A DNA stretch of 64,000 nucleotides from positions 15,996,001 through 16,060,000 of the forward strand of contig OX637339.1 in NCBI GenBank assembly GCA_951799405.1, read 5' to 3'. The notes beneath the pieces were generated by a model. The model had not been told where the DNA came from, searched no databases, and worked only from the letters and a program-made list of their open reading frames with translations. The DNA comes from Agapetus fuscipes (Eukaryota; Arthropoda; Insecta; Trichoptera; Glossosomatidae). The translations under genes were made by a program, and so were the position numbers. The first letter of the stretch is position 1, and every line of letters starts with the position of its first letter. Of this stretch, positions 11,222 to 22,634 are shown one piece after another.

Positions 11222-14200
11222 TCAGTCGTGGATTTTCATGTGCCTCTTCAGTTTACTGTTGGACAAACATCTATAAGAGCATTTATCACAAGCTACCGGT
11301 TTCACAGCCAAGTGCTTCTTTTTGTGCATTAACAAATTTCCAGAGGTAACACAGGTATAAGAACACTGATCACAAGCAAAGGGCTTATATCCGCTATGGA
11401 TATTCAGATGGGTACGGAGTTTGGAAATGTTTTTGGAAACAAATGGACATATGTTGCAACCGTACGGCTTATTTCCCATGTGAACACGTAAATGTTTCTT
11501 AAATCTAGATTCACAGTTGCACACAAATTCACATTGAGGACATTCGTAAGTATTTTCAAAAACGATTTTATCAGCGTGGGCTTTGTTTATACAATTGTAG
11601 CCACAATCGTCACATTTGGAGTTTATCCCATTATTGTAAGCAGTCATTGTACCTTCTAACATTTGAGTTAACATTCCGTCGATCATGTGGCTGTCGTTAT
11701 CACATTGGAAACCGCAAGTGTTGCAAATCAAGTCGGCGAAATTGAAGTCTTTTTCATTGGTTTCGCATGATTTCATGATGACAGCTTTATACTTGCTAGT
11801 GTGGTCTTCTAAATTGCATTTGTAGCCACATTCTTCACAAGACAGATCAACTTTAACAATGCCATTTAATTGTATACACTTGGCATTTTCTAAATGTGAT
11901 TGAATACCGCAATTGTATCCACATTCATCGCACATTGCATCTATAACTTTATGGTTATCCACGTGTTCTTCTATATCACATTGAAATCCACAAATTTCAC
12001 AGATCACATTGCTAGAATTGTGTTTTTTATTATGAACTTCTAAATCTTGTACAGTTTCGCACGGATATCCACATTGATCGCATCTTATCTTGCCATCTCC
12101 TCTGTGAGTGAGACGATGCTGTTTTAAACGGTTAAAAGTATTAGCCCTGTAACCACACTCTTGGCAAACAAAAGGTTTTTCATTAAAGTGGGTTCGGCGA
12201 TGTCCTTTCATTGAGGATGCACTCGTAAATGAAAAATCACAAACATCACAGTTGAAAGGTCTGTACCCTCGATGTTGGATCTTATGGTTAGTGAGATATT
12301 TCCGCCTCGTGAAGGAGAGATGGCACACATCACATGTGAACTTTTTGTCAGCCGGATGAGACACGACCATATGCCTTTTTAAATAGACTGAAGTAGCAAA
12401 CTTTTTATTACAGAGATCACAAGAAAAAGGCATCTCCCCACTGTGTAATAAAAGATGTCTTTTCAAATGCCTCGGACTGCGACCTGTATAATCACATTCT
12501 GTACAACAGTATGGGCGTTCTTCTGAATGGACAATCATGTGACTTTTTAACGAACCAGATGCGGCACACGTATAAGAGCACACATTACAAGCAAACGGTT
12601 TCTCGCCACTGTGCATTTGCATGTGCCTTTTAAGCTGGCTTTTGGTAACGCAAGCGTAAGGACAAATGCTGCACTTGCAGGGTCTTTCTCCAGTGTGTAC
12701 CGACTTATGTTTCTTTAACCCAGCCGCCGATGTACAAGCATATTCACATTGGTCACACCTATGAGGTTTTACGCCAGTGTGAGTCTGTTTATGCCTCTTA
12801 AGATTGCTCATTATAACACACGAATAGCTGCATTCATCGCAGAACAGTATTCTACTGGGATCGTGGATGAATGCGTGTTTTTTCAAGTTGTGCATGTTTT
12901 TTGCCTTGTGCCCGCAGGTTTCGCAAGTGAATGGTTTGCTGTTGTTGTCGGGGCACTTCTGCGACCAGTGGTTTGCAGCGTTCTGCTCTTTTAATTTGAT
13001 ATCTGGCAGTTGAGCTGTCACACCTAGGTTCTCCATGGCTCTTTTGGCTCGACATTGGTTGTAATGGCCGGGTAAATAGCTGGGGGATGTGAATAAAGTA
13101 TTGCAGTACATGCAGACAGCTTTATCCTCTGAAATCAAAATGTATGATGCAATATAACAAATACAGGGAAAATATTGAAGGAAAACGTAAAGTACAACTG
13201 CATAAAAATTGGGTAAAACTTGTATAGTGCCTTTTTATATCTAGCCACCCCATTGCATTCTTTTTCATTGACTTCTCCTTGGTTTTATCTACATAGCCAT
13301 AAAATTAAAAGGGTAAAATCCTTCTTTATGGAGACCAATACATCCTGTATCAAATTTGTAAGCCTCTTATAAAACCAAAAGACGTGATTTAGGGTACTGG
13401 TCAAAAACGAGAACATATCGCACGTTTAATAATAAAGAGAAATAACTCAAAAATTGAGAAAATCGAGATTTTACAATAAAACGCAAGAACAATGCGAGAA
13501 GAATAGGTAGAATGCGACAGCCGTTCAATTTGGACGAATATGACCGAGATAAAACATCGGTCGCCTTTTGCATCCCATACAAGTTGTACTGGTTGTCTGA
13601 ACTTCAAACGTGATTTCCCAACATTCTTATTTTTTGAGTTATTGCTCTTTATTATTAAACGTGCGAATTATCAAGAAAATGCATTTTTTTGGATTTCAAT
13701 ATTCATATATCATCAAACAGAATAGACTCAGCACAAATTCCATACATAACAAAACTCTAATATATAAAAGACATGGTAATATTTTTATGTTGGTTGCTAA
13801 GGACCCTAATCATGTAGACCTGATGCGCTATTCTGCTAAATTCCTTACGACCTTAAGGCGACGAGCTGGCGAATCGTGTCCAAAACAAGTCGGGAGCGCT
13901 AGCGCTTGCGAAAGAACTCCATAGATAAAAAATAGTACATCTCATTTTTGGATATGAATCCCCGGTTCGTCGCCTTAGGTCGTAAGGAATTTAGCAGAAT
14001 AGCGCTTGCCTGCTGTGGAAAAATCTAATGCAGAAGTTTGTGCTGCCTAATTTTTGAAGGCCAAATAACATAAGTACCTTCATTAGGTTGCTCTAATATA
14101 TGACTTCTGTTTTGAGTCCATCCAAACTTTGTGTAGGACTTCGTCGCTCCCACGAATGGTGTATCTTCAGATTTGACGATTACATCAGGATCAATTTCTT

Positions 14201-14735
14201 CGTAAGACACATTGCATTCCACAGCTAAGTTCAGCACTTCATATTCATCTTCACAATCATCTATGTCTTCACTTTCATCACAAACTTCAGTTTTAATGAA
14301 AACATTCGCTATATCAGTCAGCTTATTTGACAAGTTCCCATGTTCTTCCAAATTTGAATTTTTAGGAACAGTTTTTTTCTTTTGTTTCTTTTTCAAAATT
14401 TTCGTACTAGATTCCAAACTCGAATTTGTATCAACTTCAACATTTTTTTTCTTTAGTTTATTTTTTGTAGTTTTGACCTTCGATTCCCGTTTTGAATTTT
14501 TATTGATTTCAAAATCCGAATCAAGAATTTTGTCTCTGATCTTTTGTTTCTTTTTTAAATTTGTCGTGTTCGATTCCAATTTCAAACTCACATTCAAAAG
14601 CGGTTCATCATCGCTGTCAAAGTCCGATTGGATTTCTTGTTTGATTTCGACACGTTCAAAATCTATCACTTTACTTTCATCAACATTATTGTCTGGAGCA
14701 GAATTTGAGGAATCTTTTCTGTTACTTAGATCCAT
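11222..14735 (-). CDS. C2H2 zinc-finger protein 2 with Cys-only knuckle block (two coding exons, 854 aa)
   Basis: The predicted CDS joins 14735-14078 to 13128-11222. The donor is GAAG|GTACTT and the acceptor GATTTCAG|AG; 658 plus 1907 bases gives 855 codons. Residues 1-219 are charged and disordered, rich in Lys, Ser, Glu and Asp, with IKQE, IKTE and VKSE sites typical of SUMO acceptors. The atypical knuckle CMYC ... HYNQC opens exon 2, as in the neighbouring paralogue. Eleven ordinary C2H2 fingers follow. Then, at about residues 596-735, come five units of the form C-x2-C-G-[YF]-x-C that lack the normal His pair. Four ordinary fingers close the protein. Ordinary fingers are expected to bind DNA; what the Cys-rich block does is unknown. 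A start at 13138 inside exon 2 is possible but would leave the splice acceptor unused. Confidence 0.88.
13411..13672. mobile_element. MITE (family T1) in the zinc-finger 2 intron
   Basis: CATATCGCACGTTTAATAAT with AAAGAGAAATAACTC on the left recurs inverted on the right (GAGTTATTGCTCTTTATTAT). The internal words ACATCGGTCGCC and CTGGTTGTCTGAACTTC also occur inside the element at 25139-25336. Confidence 0.75.
13825..14005. mobile_element. MITE (family M3) in the zinc-finger 2 intron
   Basis: Terminal inverted repeats of about 40 bases begin GCGCTATTCTGCTAAATTCC; the right end is the mirror, ending AATTTAGCAGAATAGCGC. A rearranged relative lies at 63665-63815. Confidence 0.85.
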
Positions 14736-15299
14736 GTTTATTTGAATACAATATCAGTTTCTTTAGTACATTTTTTATTAGTTTTCTAGGACAACTGGAC
14801 GAATAGTGTGTTGCGAAATTTCATTGACAGATGGTTGCCAGTAGTTTGGAGTATTAACACAAAATTTCTTATTTTGCGTTGTATAAACTTCATTAACTAT
14901 TAAAATTACTCACATTGCTTTTTATTCTCAAATACAGCCCAGTAAACAAAAAAACCGATGGGCGATTTCAACTTTTGACAGCTGATAATGATGTAGATTG
15001 TGAGTTTATAATCCCATATGGGGAAACTTTAAAAGGTTACCTAAATAAAAAGTGGGGAAAACCAACAAGCCGTTTTCAATGCCGTTTTATTCTGAAAATG
15101 GAATGAGCACTTACCCGCGCATTTCAAAAAAGATTTATATTTTTGAATTGTCTTCTCTTCTTCTTTCTATTAAAAAAAATTAAATGTAAAACAAACTTAT
15201 GTATGTATGTTTGTCCTGTATGGACTCCTAAACTACTGAACAGATTTGATAAAACTTACATGAGTAATTCTTTAGAACTCAATTTAGTCATCTGTATAA
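14736..15299. other. upstream flank of zinc-finger gene 2
   Basis: This should hold that gene's promoter, but no TATA box is evident. An open frame at 14915-15106 has no recognisable domain. Confidence 0.4.
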
Positions 15300-15470
15300 A
15301 AATACTGGACCAATAAAGGAAATGAAAAACATTTAAGCTTATGTTTACAAATGCTGCATGTGTACTTCCAAAATGAACCAAACGTCACATGAACATGAAA
15401 CCGTCTAACTCCTGCTGCCTTTCCCTGGACTGGTGTGGTATTGGCAAAAGTGAACCAAGGATGATAAGTA
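15300..15470 (-). mobile_element. SINE-A fragment, old subfamily
   Basis: It contains ACAAATGCTGCATGTGTACT, ACATGAACATGAAACCG and TGGTATTGGCAAAAGTGAAC, the older spelling of the family. The ends are eroded. Confidence 0.65.
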
Positions 15471-15519
15471 CTTAACAGTGAGAAGACGAGCCACCACAAG
15501 GGGTGGCAGGGTACAGCTA

Positions 15520-15772
15520 TAATCTATAATCTATAATCTAAGTTGCAAGGATATATTCATTTAAAGCTCTCAGATGTATGCCCACAAACCAACAAGTGTA
15601 GTTCGCGCTTACAAATGCTGAATGTGTACTTACAAATAAAATCCAAACCTCAAATGAACATAAGCCCCACAACTTTTGCCGACCTTCCCTGAAACAGGGG
15701 TGACATTGGCAAAGTGAACCATTTTTTACAGTATGGGTGGTCAGCCTCATACCAACCTATAAGTCAAGGAAT
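15520..15772 (-). mobile_element. SINE-A copy, full length
   Basis: It begins with a (TATAATC) tail array, runs through GAAACAGGGGTGACATTGGC and ends at the head GTCAGCCTCATACCAACCTA plus TAAGTCAAGG. A near-identical subfamily copy in the other orientation is at 59305-59565. Confidence 0.9.
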
Positions 15773-15886
15773 ATGAATAATAAATTACATTTAAATATAA
15801 AAAAGAACAAAACCTTACAAAGAAATCCATACAAAAAAAGTCAAAAATTTCCCATGCAAAAAATGTAGCAAATGAATACACCAACA

Positions 15887-16290
15887 TTAGAAATCAACAT
15901 TGCAGATTAGCCGCCACTTCTTCCTGTCCTTGCATACTTCTTTCATTTCATCCAGAGTCATAACCTTTTTCATACAAGTCCTCCTTTTATTATGACTCTG
16001 GATATCCCAGTCATTCGCTATTTCAGAGATTTGATCCTTCCATACTTTTCTCGGTCTTCCTCTACCACGACATCCATCTATTCTAGCAACATATACTTTC
16101 TTCGTCAATCTTTCATCACTCATTCTCTCCAAATGCCCGAACCATCTTAACATACTTCTTTTAATCTTCACTTTCACACTTTCCCTTACACCACATTCTT
16201 CTCTTACAAAATCATTTCTCACCCTGTCACTTCGTTTTTTCCCAATCATACTTCTTAGATAGTCCATTTCTACTGTATGCTACTTACCAA
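15887..16290 (-). mobile_element. LINE fragment, endonuclease/reverse-transcriptase C-terminus
   Basis: A 126-codon frame reads MLRWFGHLERMSDERLTKKV, a Gly/Arg-rich stretch (GRGRPRKVWKDQI) and DEMKEVCKDRKKWR. This is the usual C-terminal signature of a widespread group of insect non-LTR reverse transcriptases. It is heavily 5' truncated and has no RT motifs. It is related to the copy at 42350-42968. Confidence 0.8.
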
Positions 16291-17196
16291 TAAAACATTT
16301 TGGAATGGACTCTTTTTTTCTCGGTGGGCAAACGTCAATTTTTTATGAGACAATGGTATTTAGCAACCAACACACGGCCGAGATGATAGGAAAAAGGCAC
16401 ACAAATTATATTATGTAATTGGTTGTTAAAGATGGCAGTCCCATAAAAGTTCGACTTTTGAACGCGGAGAAAAACGTCAAAATTCGCGCTGAAACATTCA
16501 AAATCTGCGATTAAACGTCATTTTTGTTTGGGACTGTCGTCCTTAGTAACGATTTTATGTGGGCGACGACACAATAGTGTCCAATTTACGTGCGTAACTT
16601 TATTACCTACTACTTTTAAAATATTACTTTATTCCTTAAAGTTTTACATAAAAAGGATTAACAATGAATTTTCAGTGTTAATGCACAAACCATATGAAAT
16701 ACAATAACAAAATATTTGTTTGCCTTTTCTCTAGCAACCCGGCTGGGTGAAGAAACAATACCTACTGTCCATGACAAATCATGTACTAAGTGCATTCTCA
16801 ATGTTTCTTATAAATTCAACAGAAAATGATGATTAAAATGAAAGATACAGGTTAGGTTAGGTTCATGTACTGAATTCATTTTCAATGTTTCTTTGAAATT
16901 CAACAGAAAATGACAATTAAAATTATAGAAATAGGTTAGTGGGTACAAAAGACTTATCGAATGCCAACAAAAAAGCAGCGAGGTATTGAATGTTTTATTG
17001 TCACTGATTTAAATTTGAATATTTGTATACATGGGATGCCTTACATCTCGCCTTGGTCCCAATATCGCAGAGTTCACTGATTTTCATCAATGACTTTATT
17101 GGACAAAGAACGTATGTTGGTACCTACACGAAACGTGTGTGTCGGGACAAATTTAATTGCATTTTTAAACACGTACGCCACTGGCTTTACCTGTAG
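16291..17196. other. unassigned stretch with old dispersed motif
   Basis: No gene. A block near 16720-16765 (TCTCTAGCAACCCGGCTG) belongs to the dispersed motif in findings. Two GGTTAGGTTAG words near 16852 are too short to be telomeric. Confidence 0.4.
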
Positions 17197-17490
17197 GATC
17201 TAAGTTGCAAGATATGTGAACATTTAAGATTCATATTTACTTAATTATTGCACATAAGAAGGCACATTCAATTTCGCTCTTACACAGCCGCATGTGTATT
17301 TAAGATACATAATTCATGCATTCCCATAAGCAGGAACTTATAAGTTCACGCTTGCACATGCCACATATGGATCTACAAAATAAAAAGACCTAACCTAAGA
17401 TGTTATTTTAAGCCCTGAAATTCTTGCTGCTCTTCCCTGAAACAGGGGTGATATTTGCAGAGTGAACCATTTTTCACAATATGGATGCGG
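17197..17490 (-). mobile_element. SINE-A copy, old, with internal duplication
   Basis: It runs from GGATCTAAGTTGCAAGATAT to ACCATTTTTCACAATATGGA. The middle section occurs twice (CGCTCTTACACAGCCGCATG and CGCTTGCACATGCCACATAT), which makes it longer than usual. Confidence 0.75.
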
Positions 17491-17682
17491 TCGAGGAACC
17501 AGGTATTGCTTGTTTAGTAATTTAATTATTAAAAAATATTTTAAAATAGTATCTAATAAAAAAATACGGGTTTGAAATAAAATTATTTGTCAAAAAATAT
17601 TTTTTATTATTTTACCGATGATTTTCTCGCTGTAAATTGGCAAATACTTGATTTTTTTTACATTTACGCAACCGCAACCGCA

Positions 17683-17796
17683 ACTAAGCTGCACATAGAG
17701 TGAAACTTCCTATTTAGTTATCCCTGATGAGGTCGCATGAGAACGGGCCTTACGACTTCCACTTAACTGGAAGTGGGATTTTCCAAGCTACCGAAG
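17683..17796 (-). mobile_element. SINE-C fragment
   Basis: CTAAGCTGCACATAGAGTGA and CCACTTAACTGGAAGTGGGA match the 3' half of the family. The tRNA-like head is missing. Confidence 0.65.
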
Positions 17797-18321
17797 GGAC
17801 TAAGTTTTTTTTTTTTCTCTCAAATTATTTTCTCAATGCATTAGGTTGATTTCTACGTAGGTACTTGCTTCGGTAGTACATATACTAAAATTGGAAATAC
17901 TAGGTTGATTTCTATCTCAATAGAGAGTGTAATATTTAGGTGGTAAATATATAATTTATCTTATTTTATTTTTCAGAATCAGTGTTAGTTCAATCTGGTT
18001 CGTGCTTCTTAGTAAATAAAATTCCCCTCTCTATATTTTCATGGTTCAAGTATCCACTTGTCATGCAGGCAATGAGAAAATTTTGTCACTTTTATTTTTA
18101 TTGTTAGTATAAACCATTTTATTGCTGTGTAGTGTATAGGCCGCTGTAACTGACTTTTTGCCGTTTCTGAAAAATACAAGTATGATAACGCAAAAAGCTA
18201 TAAATTGATCATTTTTTTTGTTTTTTCCATGTTTCAGGAATTCATCTTTCAGGCCTTTATTAAGGGTATTTGAGCCTTAGCCCCTCACCAGGGGTGGAAG
18301 TCTCGACGGCCGTCGATTGAT
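17797..18321. other. AT-rich spacer
   Basis: No gene or repeat family is recognised. Confidence 0.35.
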
Positions 18322-18697
18322 CTTACCGCATGTATTTGAAGATAGGACGGAATAAAACATGGCCTACAGCTGATCCATTTTATATGGAACAACGATCAGG
18401 TGTTCAGGCATTCTAATCTAATCTAATCTAATCTAAGCTGCAAAGATATATATCATTTAAGATTTATATTAAATGCATTCCCACAAGCAGACATGTATAA
18501 TTTCGCGCTAACACATGCCGCATGTGGACCTACAATATAAAAACCCAATCTCAAATAAACATAAGCCCTGCAACTCTTGCCGTCCTTCCCTGAAACAGGG
18601 GTGACATTGGCAAAGTGAACCATTCTCCACAGCATGGGTGGCCAGCCGCATTACCATGTTTTATTCCGTCCTACCTTCAAATAAGAGGTGCGGTAAG
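18322..18697. mobile_element. MITE split by a SINE-A
   Basis: The inverted ends read CTTACCGCATGTATTTGAAG with GGACGGAATAAAACATGG, and mirror at 18655-18697. A SINE-A sits between them. A small hairpin at 40155-40250 carries related words. Confidence 0.75.
18412..18655 (-). mobile_element. SINE-A copy inserted in a MITE
   Basis: It has a (TCTAA)n-type tail at the left and full body words, and the head ends in GTGGCCAGCCGCATTACCA. It is a young-looking copy with the TGCCGCATGTGGACC spelling. Confidence 0.9.
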
Positions 18698-19030
18698 AGG
18701 TACAATTACAATTACATAAAGTTTAAAACTTTCACTTTTACTTTCATGGTCGGTGTTACATGAAAAATCGTCTTTATTTTCTTTCAGGTCAGACCATGGT
18801 GTGAACATCAACAAATGATCACGATGACAACGCAGACCGCTGCGGCGCTTTGATAAATCGCCTTGAGAATGCTTTCTGCTCAAGAAAGCGAAACGTTGGC
18901 AGATAAAAAAACTGAAAATAGTCCATGGTCTAACCTCAAAGAAAACAAAAACTTTTTTTCATGTGACACTGACTATGAAAGGGAAATTGAAAGTTTCAAA
19001 CTTTATGTCCCTAATTGTAATTTTTACTCT
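18697..19030. mobile_element. long inverted repeat, Penelope-like terminal piece
   Basis: An arm of about 100 bases at 18697-18796 recurs inverted at 18921-19026; shared words include CCATGGTCT and TTTCATGTAACAC/TTTCATGTGACAC. The core holds GAAAGCGAAACGTTGGCAGA, similar to the tail words of Penelope-like elements. No reverse transcriptase remains. Confidence 0.55.
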
Positions 19031-19211
19031 TTCGTAATCCCGTTTGAGGTGGCAAAGACTCGCCTCCAATACTTCATATCCTTGTATATGTAGAAGGTAC
19101 ACATAGTTAGAGAGCGTCGTTTTTGTGTGCATCACACATCAAGGGCCCTCTCAAATCACGGATAAAATATTTTATAAAGATGCGTCTTCATTCCTGTTTA
19201 AAAGACACAAA

Positions 19212-19447
19212 CGGTGCTATTCTTAGACATTTTAGTCGTCCGTTGAGCCCACGCTTTGACAAACTAATGCTGCATTTGTATGAAGACCTGTCAATCCAAG
19301 ATGGCCGCAAGTGAACATCTGATTGGTCTTCATACAAATATTATCAAAATTCGGTAGGTAAGAATGACCTTGGTGATGAGACTTCCAGCCCAGGCATCAT
19401 TAGTTTGTCAAAGCGTGGGACGATCAAAATGTCTAAGAATAGCACCG
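19212..19447. mobile_element. MITE (family M1), complete
   Basis: Inverted ends begin CGGTGCTATTCTTAGACATT and continue with GTTGAGCCCACGCTTTGAC. The interior has CAAGATGGCCGCAAGTGAAC and TCGGTAGGTAAGAATGACC. Other copies are at 27970-28198 and 59588-59969. Confidence 0.9.
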
Positions 19448-20050
19448 CAACAGTAGGTGTTTGCCTTCTCCACATGAGGCGGTAGTCTGTTTGCTTGTAA
19501 ATTACAATTGCAGTTATTTTTCTTCGTTTACAGCGTTTTGAATAAACCACAGCAGGATCTAGGCAATTTGAGTCAGGTATCGGCCTGCAGTATTGAGGAC
19601 AGATATTATAATGTGTGACGTACCTCCGCCGAGTTCTGAATTCGTTTGTGCCATTACTACGAGATTTGCATACATGGATGATGCATCGCCCGGCCGGAGT
19701 TCAAGGTCGAGGAAAACAAAAATAAAAACAAAATAAAAATAAATGGACTCGCCGCAATCAACAAAATCTCTCGGCCATGTGACGTCACCCATCTGTAAAC
19801 TAAGTTTCAAAGATATACGCCCACAATCAGCAGGGGCGTGCATCTCATACATGCACATGCGCCTAATAGGTAGGCAATATACGGTAAACAACGCTTTAAG
19901 CTTGATACTCAGATTTAAAATTCAAAATTTAAGTTTGATTGGAGCCATCGTTAGCACTTCAGGCAATTTTAAATATTTTAAGGGGATGGGAGAGAATAAT
20001 TATTCTGAAATGTATTTGTCTATACCCTATGCACGCGCCTGAGTCAATCA
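19448..20050. other. unassigned stretch
   Basis: Several overlapping frames of 60-110 codons on both strands lack domains and splice context. I support no gene. Confidence 0.35.
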
Positions 20051-20165
20051 GATACTTTTAAGTTCGTAATTACACACGCTGCATGTGTACCTACTTACAA
20101 AATAAATCAAAACCTCACATGAACATAAACCTCACAGCTCCTGTCGTCTTTCGCTGAAACTCACA
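20051..20165 (-). mobile_element. SINE-A fragment, old subfamily
   Basis: ACACGCTGCATGTGTACCTA and CATGAACATAAACCTCAC with GTCTTTCGCTGAAAC are in family order. Confidence 0.6.
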
Positions 20166-20999
20166 AATCGGTCACTATAAAATAGACAGCTTGAAAATAA
20201 ATAAAATAATAAGGTTCCATGTGGCAGCCTATACTGCATTTTTTACACAGCCTTTACCATACTGTGCGGGAGACATTTAGGTTCCTAGATTTCAGAGACT
20301 CTAGGGGTCTATGGCACGTCTTGTTGTAGTGCCACAGAGGTGTTGGTATGTTGATGTTGGCGGTTGATGTCTTGATTATTTGTAGCAGGGCTGTTAGCTT
20401 TGTAGTGTTGTGTTGTATGTTGCGTTGGCTTTGTTTTGAGACACTGATATCCTATACTCGCAACTTAGATTATAAATTATAGAGTTTAAGGTTTGTTTAC
20501 ACTGTAAGAAGGATTAGAGAATAAATAGTTTTTTGCTCCTAGGTTTTTTGACATATTTGTGCGAAACTTGAATAAATATTTGGCGACCTTTATGAGAATT
20601 ATCTCAAATATCCGGTTAGTACCAATTAATTCAAGGTTAATACAGGGGCTTTCCACTATTTCATTTTTGATTCGATTTCTGTATGATTATTTACAAATTA
20701 AAATATTTTTTTATGTTACCTACTTACACTTTATGGAAATTAGACGAACCGTCATTGGAGAACTTTCATAATTTTCGACGTTTCATTTGCGACGTAGCCA
20801 AAGTTTTCAGGAGGCATCTTCTCTTCCAGCCAAAGTTTTCAGGAGGCACGACGACTGAGGATGAACTTATTTTTAATAACACGAAACTACATAGCATATA
20901 GTTACTCGTTTCATAAACGGACCGTTAGTCGAAATTAAATAATCAATCTTAGGATGATTGATTTAGAGAGCGCTGTTTTTTTGTGAATCACACTTGACT
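20166..20999. other. spacer with possible LINE 3' remnant
   Basis: The GTGCGGGAGACATTTAGG region near 20268 resembles the start of the LINE remnant at 46700 (GTGCGGGAGGCTCCCC). No coding part is visible. Confidence 0.3.
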
Positions 21000-21300
21000 G
21001 ATAGGTTGGTATGAGGTTGACCACCCATCTAATCTAATCTAATCTAAGCTGCAAAGATATATATCATTTAAGTTTTATATTAAATGCATTCCCACAAGCA
21101 GATATGTATAATTTCGCGCCAACACATGCCGCATGTGGACCCACAATATAAAAACCCAATCTCAAATGAACATAAGCCTTGCAACTTTTGCCGTCCTTCC
21201 CTGAAACAGAGGTGACATTGGCAAAGTGAACCAATTTTTACATTATGGGTGGTCAGCCGCATAACAACCTATAAGTCAAGGAACATAATGACAAATTACA
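21000..21300 (-). mobile_element. SINE-A copy abutting a head fragment of another
   Basis: A plus-strand head piece (GATAGGTTGGTATGAGGTTG) at 21000-21028 joins directly to the tail of a complete minus-strand copy (about 21029-21290). This suggests insertion of one copy into another. Confidence 0.85.
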
Positions 21301-21310
21301 TTTTTTAAAA

Positions 21311-21505
21311 ACCCATACTGTAAGAAATGGTTCACTTTGCCAATGTCACCCCTGTTTCAGGGAAGGTCGGCAAGAGTTGTTCATTTGAGATTGGGTTTTT
21401 TTATATTGTAGGTCCACATGCGGCATGTGTGAGCGCGAAATTATGCGTATATTTTTGTGGGAATGCATTTAATATGAATCTCAAATGATACATATCTTTG
21501 CAGCT
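21311..21505 (+). mobile_element. SINE-A copy, 5' truncated
   Basis: It starts at ACCCATACTGTAAGAAATGG and ends with the tail GCAGCTTAGATTTAGATTTA. With its left neighbour it forms a back-to-back inverted pair. Confidence 0.85.
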
Positions 21506-21527
21506 TAGATTTAGATTTATATTTAGA

Positions 21528-21850
21528 CACCTCAAGAACCTTCTGCAAAGCCCCAATTCTCAAGCAAGGTGTCGATACTGGAAGGCTGAATGGATCTATG
21601 GTGACAATATTTAGAGAGATTTTTATTTTATCTATCTAAATCTAAATCTAAGCTGCAAAGATATTTATCATTTAAGATTCATATTAGGTGCATTCCCACA
21701 AGCAGACACGCAAAATTTCGCGCTTACACATGCCGCATGTGGACCTACAATATAAAAAACCCAATCTCAATATCTATGGTGACAATATTTAGGGGGCTCT
21801 TGAGGTGTGATACACACAAAAACAGCGCTCACCAAATAAATCATCCTCAT
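21528..21850. mobile_element. mosaic of SINE-B and SINE-A pieces
   Basis: 21528-21600 is a SINE-B 3' piece (minus). 21636-21771 is a SINE-A tail half (minus) ending at CCCAATCTCAA. 21785-21850 is a SINE-B 3' piece (plus) with GGGGCTCTTGAGGTGTGATA. The phrase ATCTATGGTGACAATATTTAG occurs on both sides of the SINE-A piece (about 21594 and 21772), consistent with a target-site duplication. Confidence 0.65.
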
Positions 21851-21934
21851 GTTATTATTATTAATATTGGTAAAGGCGAATACATTTTTCAAGGCAGCGA
21901 AGAGAAAAGTTTAAAAATTAAATGATATTTTTGT

Positions 21935-22015
21935 GGTCCACCGGAAATAGAACTCAGGACTATTTGTTTGTGAATCCGTAGCTTTAGCCACTAGACTAAT
22001 GTACCCCAAGCATAA
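21935..22015 (-). mobile_element. tRNA-like SINE head, diverged
   Basis: Read on the minus strand it gives TAGTCTAGTGGCTAAAGC as A box and GAGTTCTATTTCCGG as a damaged B box. It is probably a decayed SINE-B head rather than a tRNA gene. Confidence 0.45.
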
Positions 22016-22066
22016 CATATTGCGTAAAATCCCCTCAATTGCTTAAATGAAAAAATGCATGTATGA

Positions 22067-22300
22067 GGCTGACCACCCACGCTGTAAAAAATGGTTCACT
22101 TTGCCAAAGTCACCCCTGTTTCAAGGAAGGTCTGCAGGAGTTGCAGGGTGTATGTTCATTTGAGATTCGAGTTTTTATATTGTAGGTCCACATGCGGCAT
22201 GTTTTTAAGCGCGAACTTGTACGTGTCTGCTTGTGAAAATGCATATAGGTAATGTGAATCTTCAAAATTACATATATTTTGCAACTTAGATTAGATTAGG
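22067..22300 (+). mobile_element. SINE-A copy
   Basis: It runs from GTATGAGGCTGACCACCCAC to the tail GCAACTTAGATTAGATTAGG, with ACATGCGGCATGTTTTTAAG in the body (the same subfamily as 27511-27760). Confidence 0.85.
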
Positions 22301-22321
22301 GTAGAAATCAATTTAACTCAA

Positions 22322-22525
22322 AGGAACACTTTTGCCAATGCCACCCCGGTTCAGGGAACGGCCGCAGGAGTTGCAAGGTTTATGTTCATGCGAGGTTTTG
22401 CTTATTTGTATGCACACATGCAGAATGTGTAGACGCGAACCTACATGTGCCTGTCTGTGGGCATGCATTTAATATCAGCCTTAAATGTTAACATATCTTT
22501 GCAACTTCGATTATAGATTATAGTC
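22322..22525 (+). mobile_element. SINE-A copy, old
   Basis: CACTTTTGCCAATGCCACCC, ACATGCAGAATGTGTAGACG and the tail GCAACTTCGATTATAGATTA define it. The head is missing. Confidence 0.7.
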
Positions 22526-22634
22526 GTATCTTCCATACATTTTAGATTAAGGCGATCGAGGGGAATTTATGTAAATATTTATATGTATTTTTTTTATACT
22601 CAGGGTAGAAATCAATTTAAATCAAAGGAATCCA

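Noticed and set aside
14212..14745. plus-strand Phe/Ser-rich frame of 177 codons
   Set aside because: Exact antisense of the Lys/Ser/Glu-rich first exon of zinc-finger gene 2.
14915..15106. 63-codon frame ending RFQCRFILKME
   Set aside because: No recognisable domain, no splice partners, and adjacent to repeat-rich sequence; not enough to call a gene.
16850..16866. TTAGG telomeric repeat
   Set aside because: Only two units within ordinary sequence; an interstitial or chance match.
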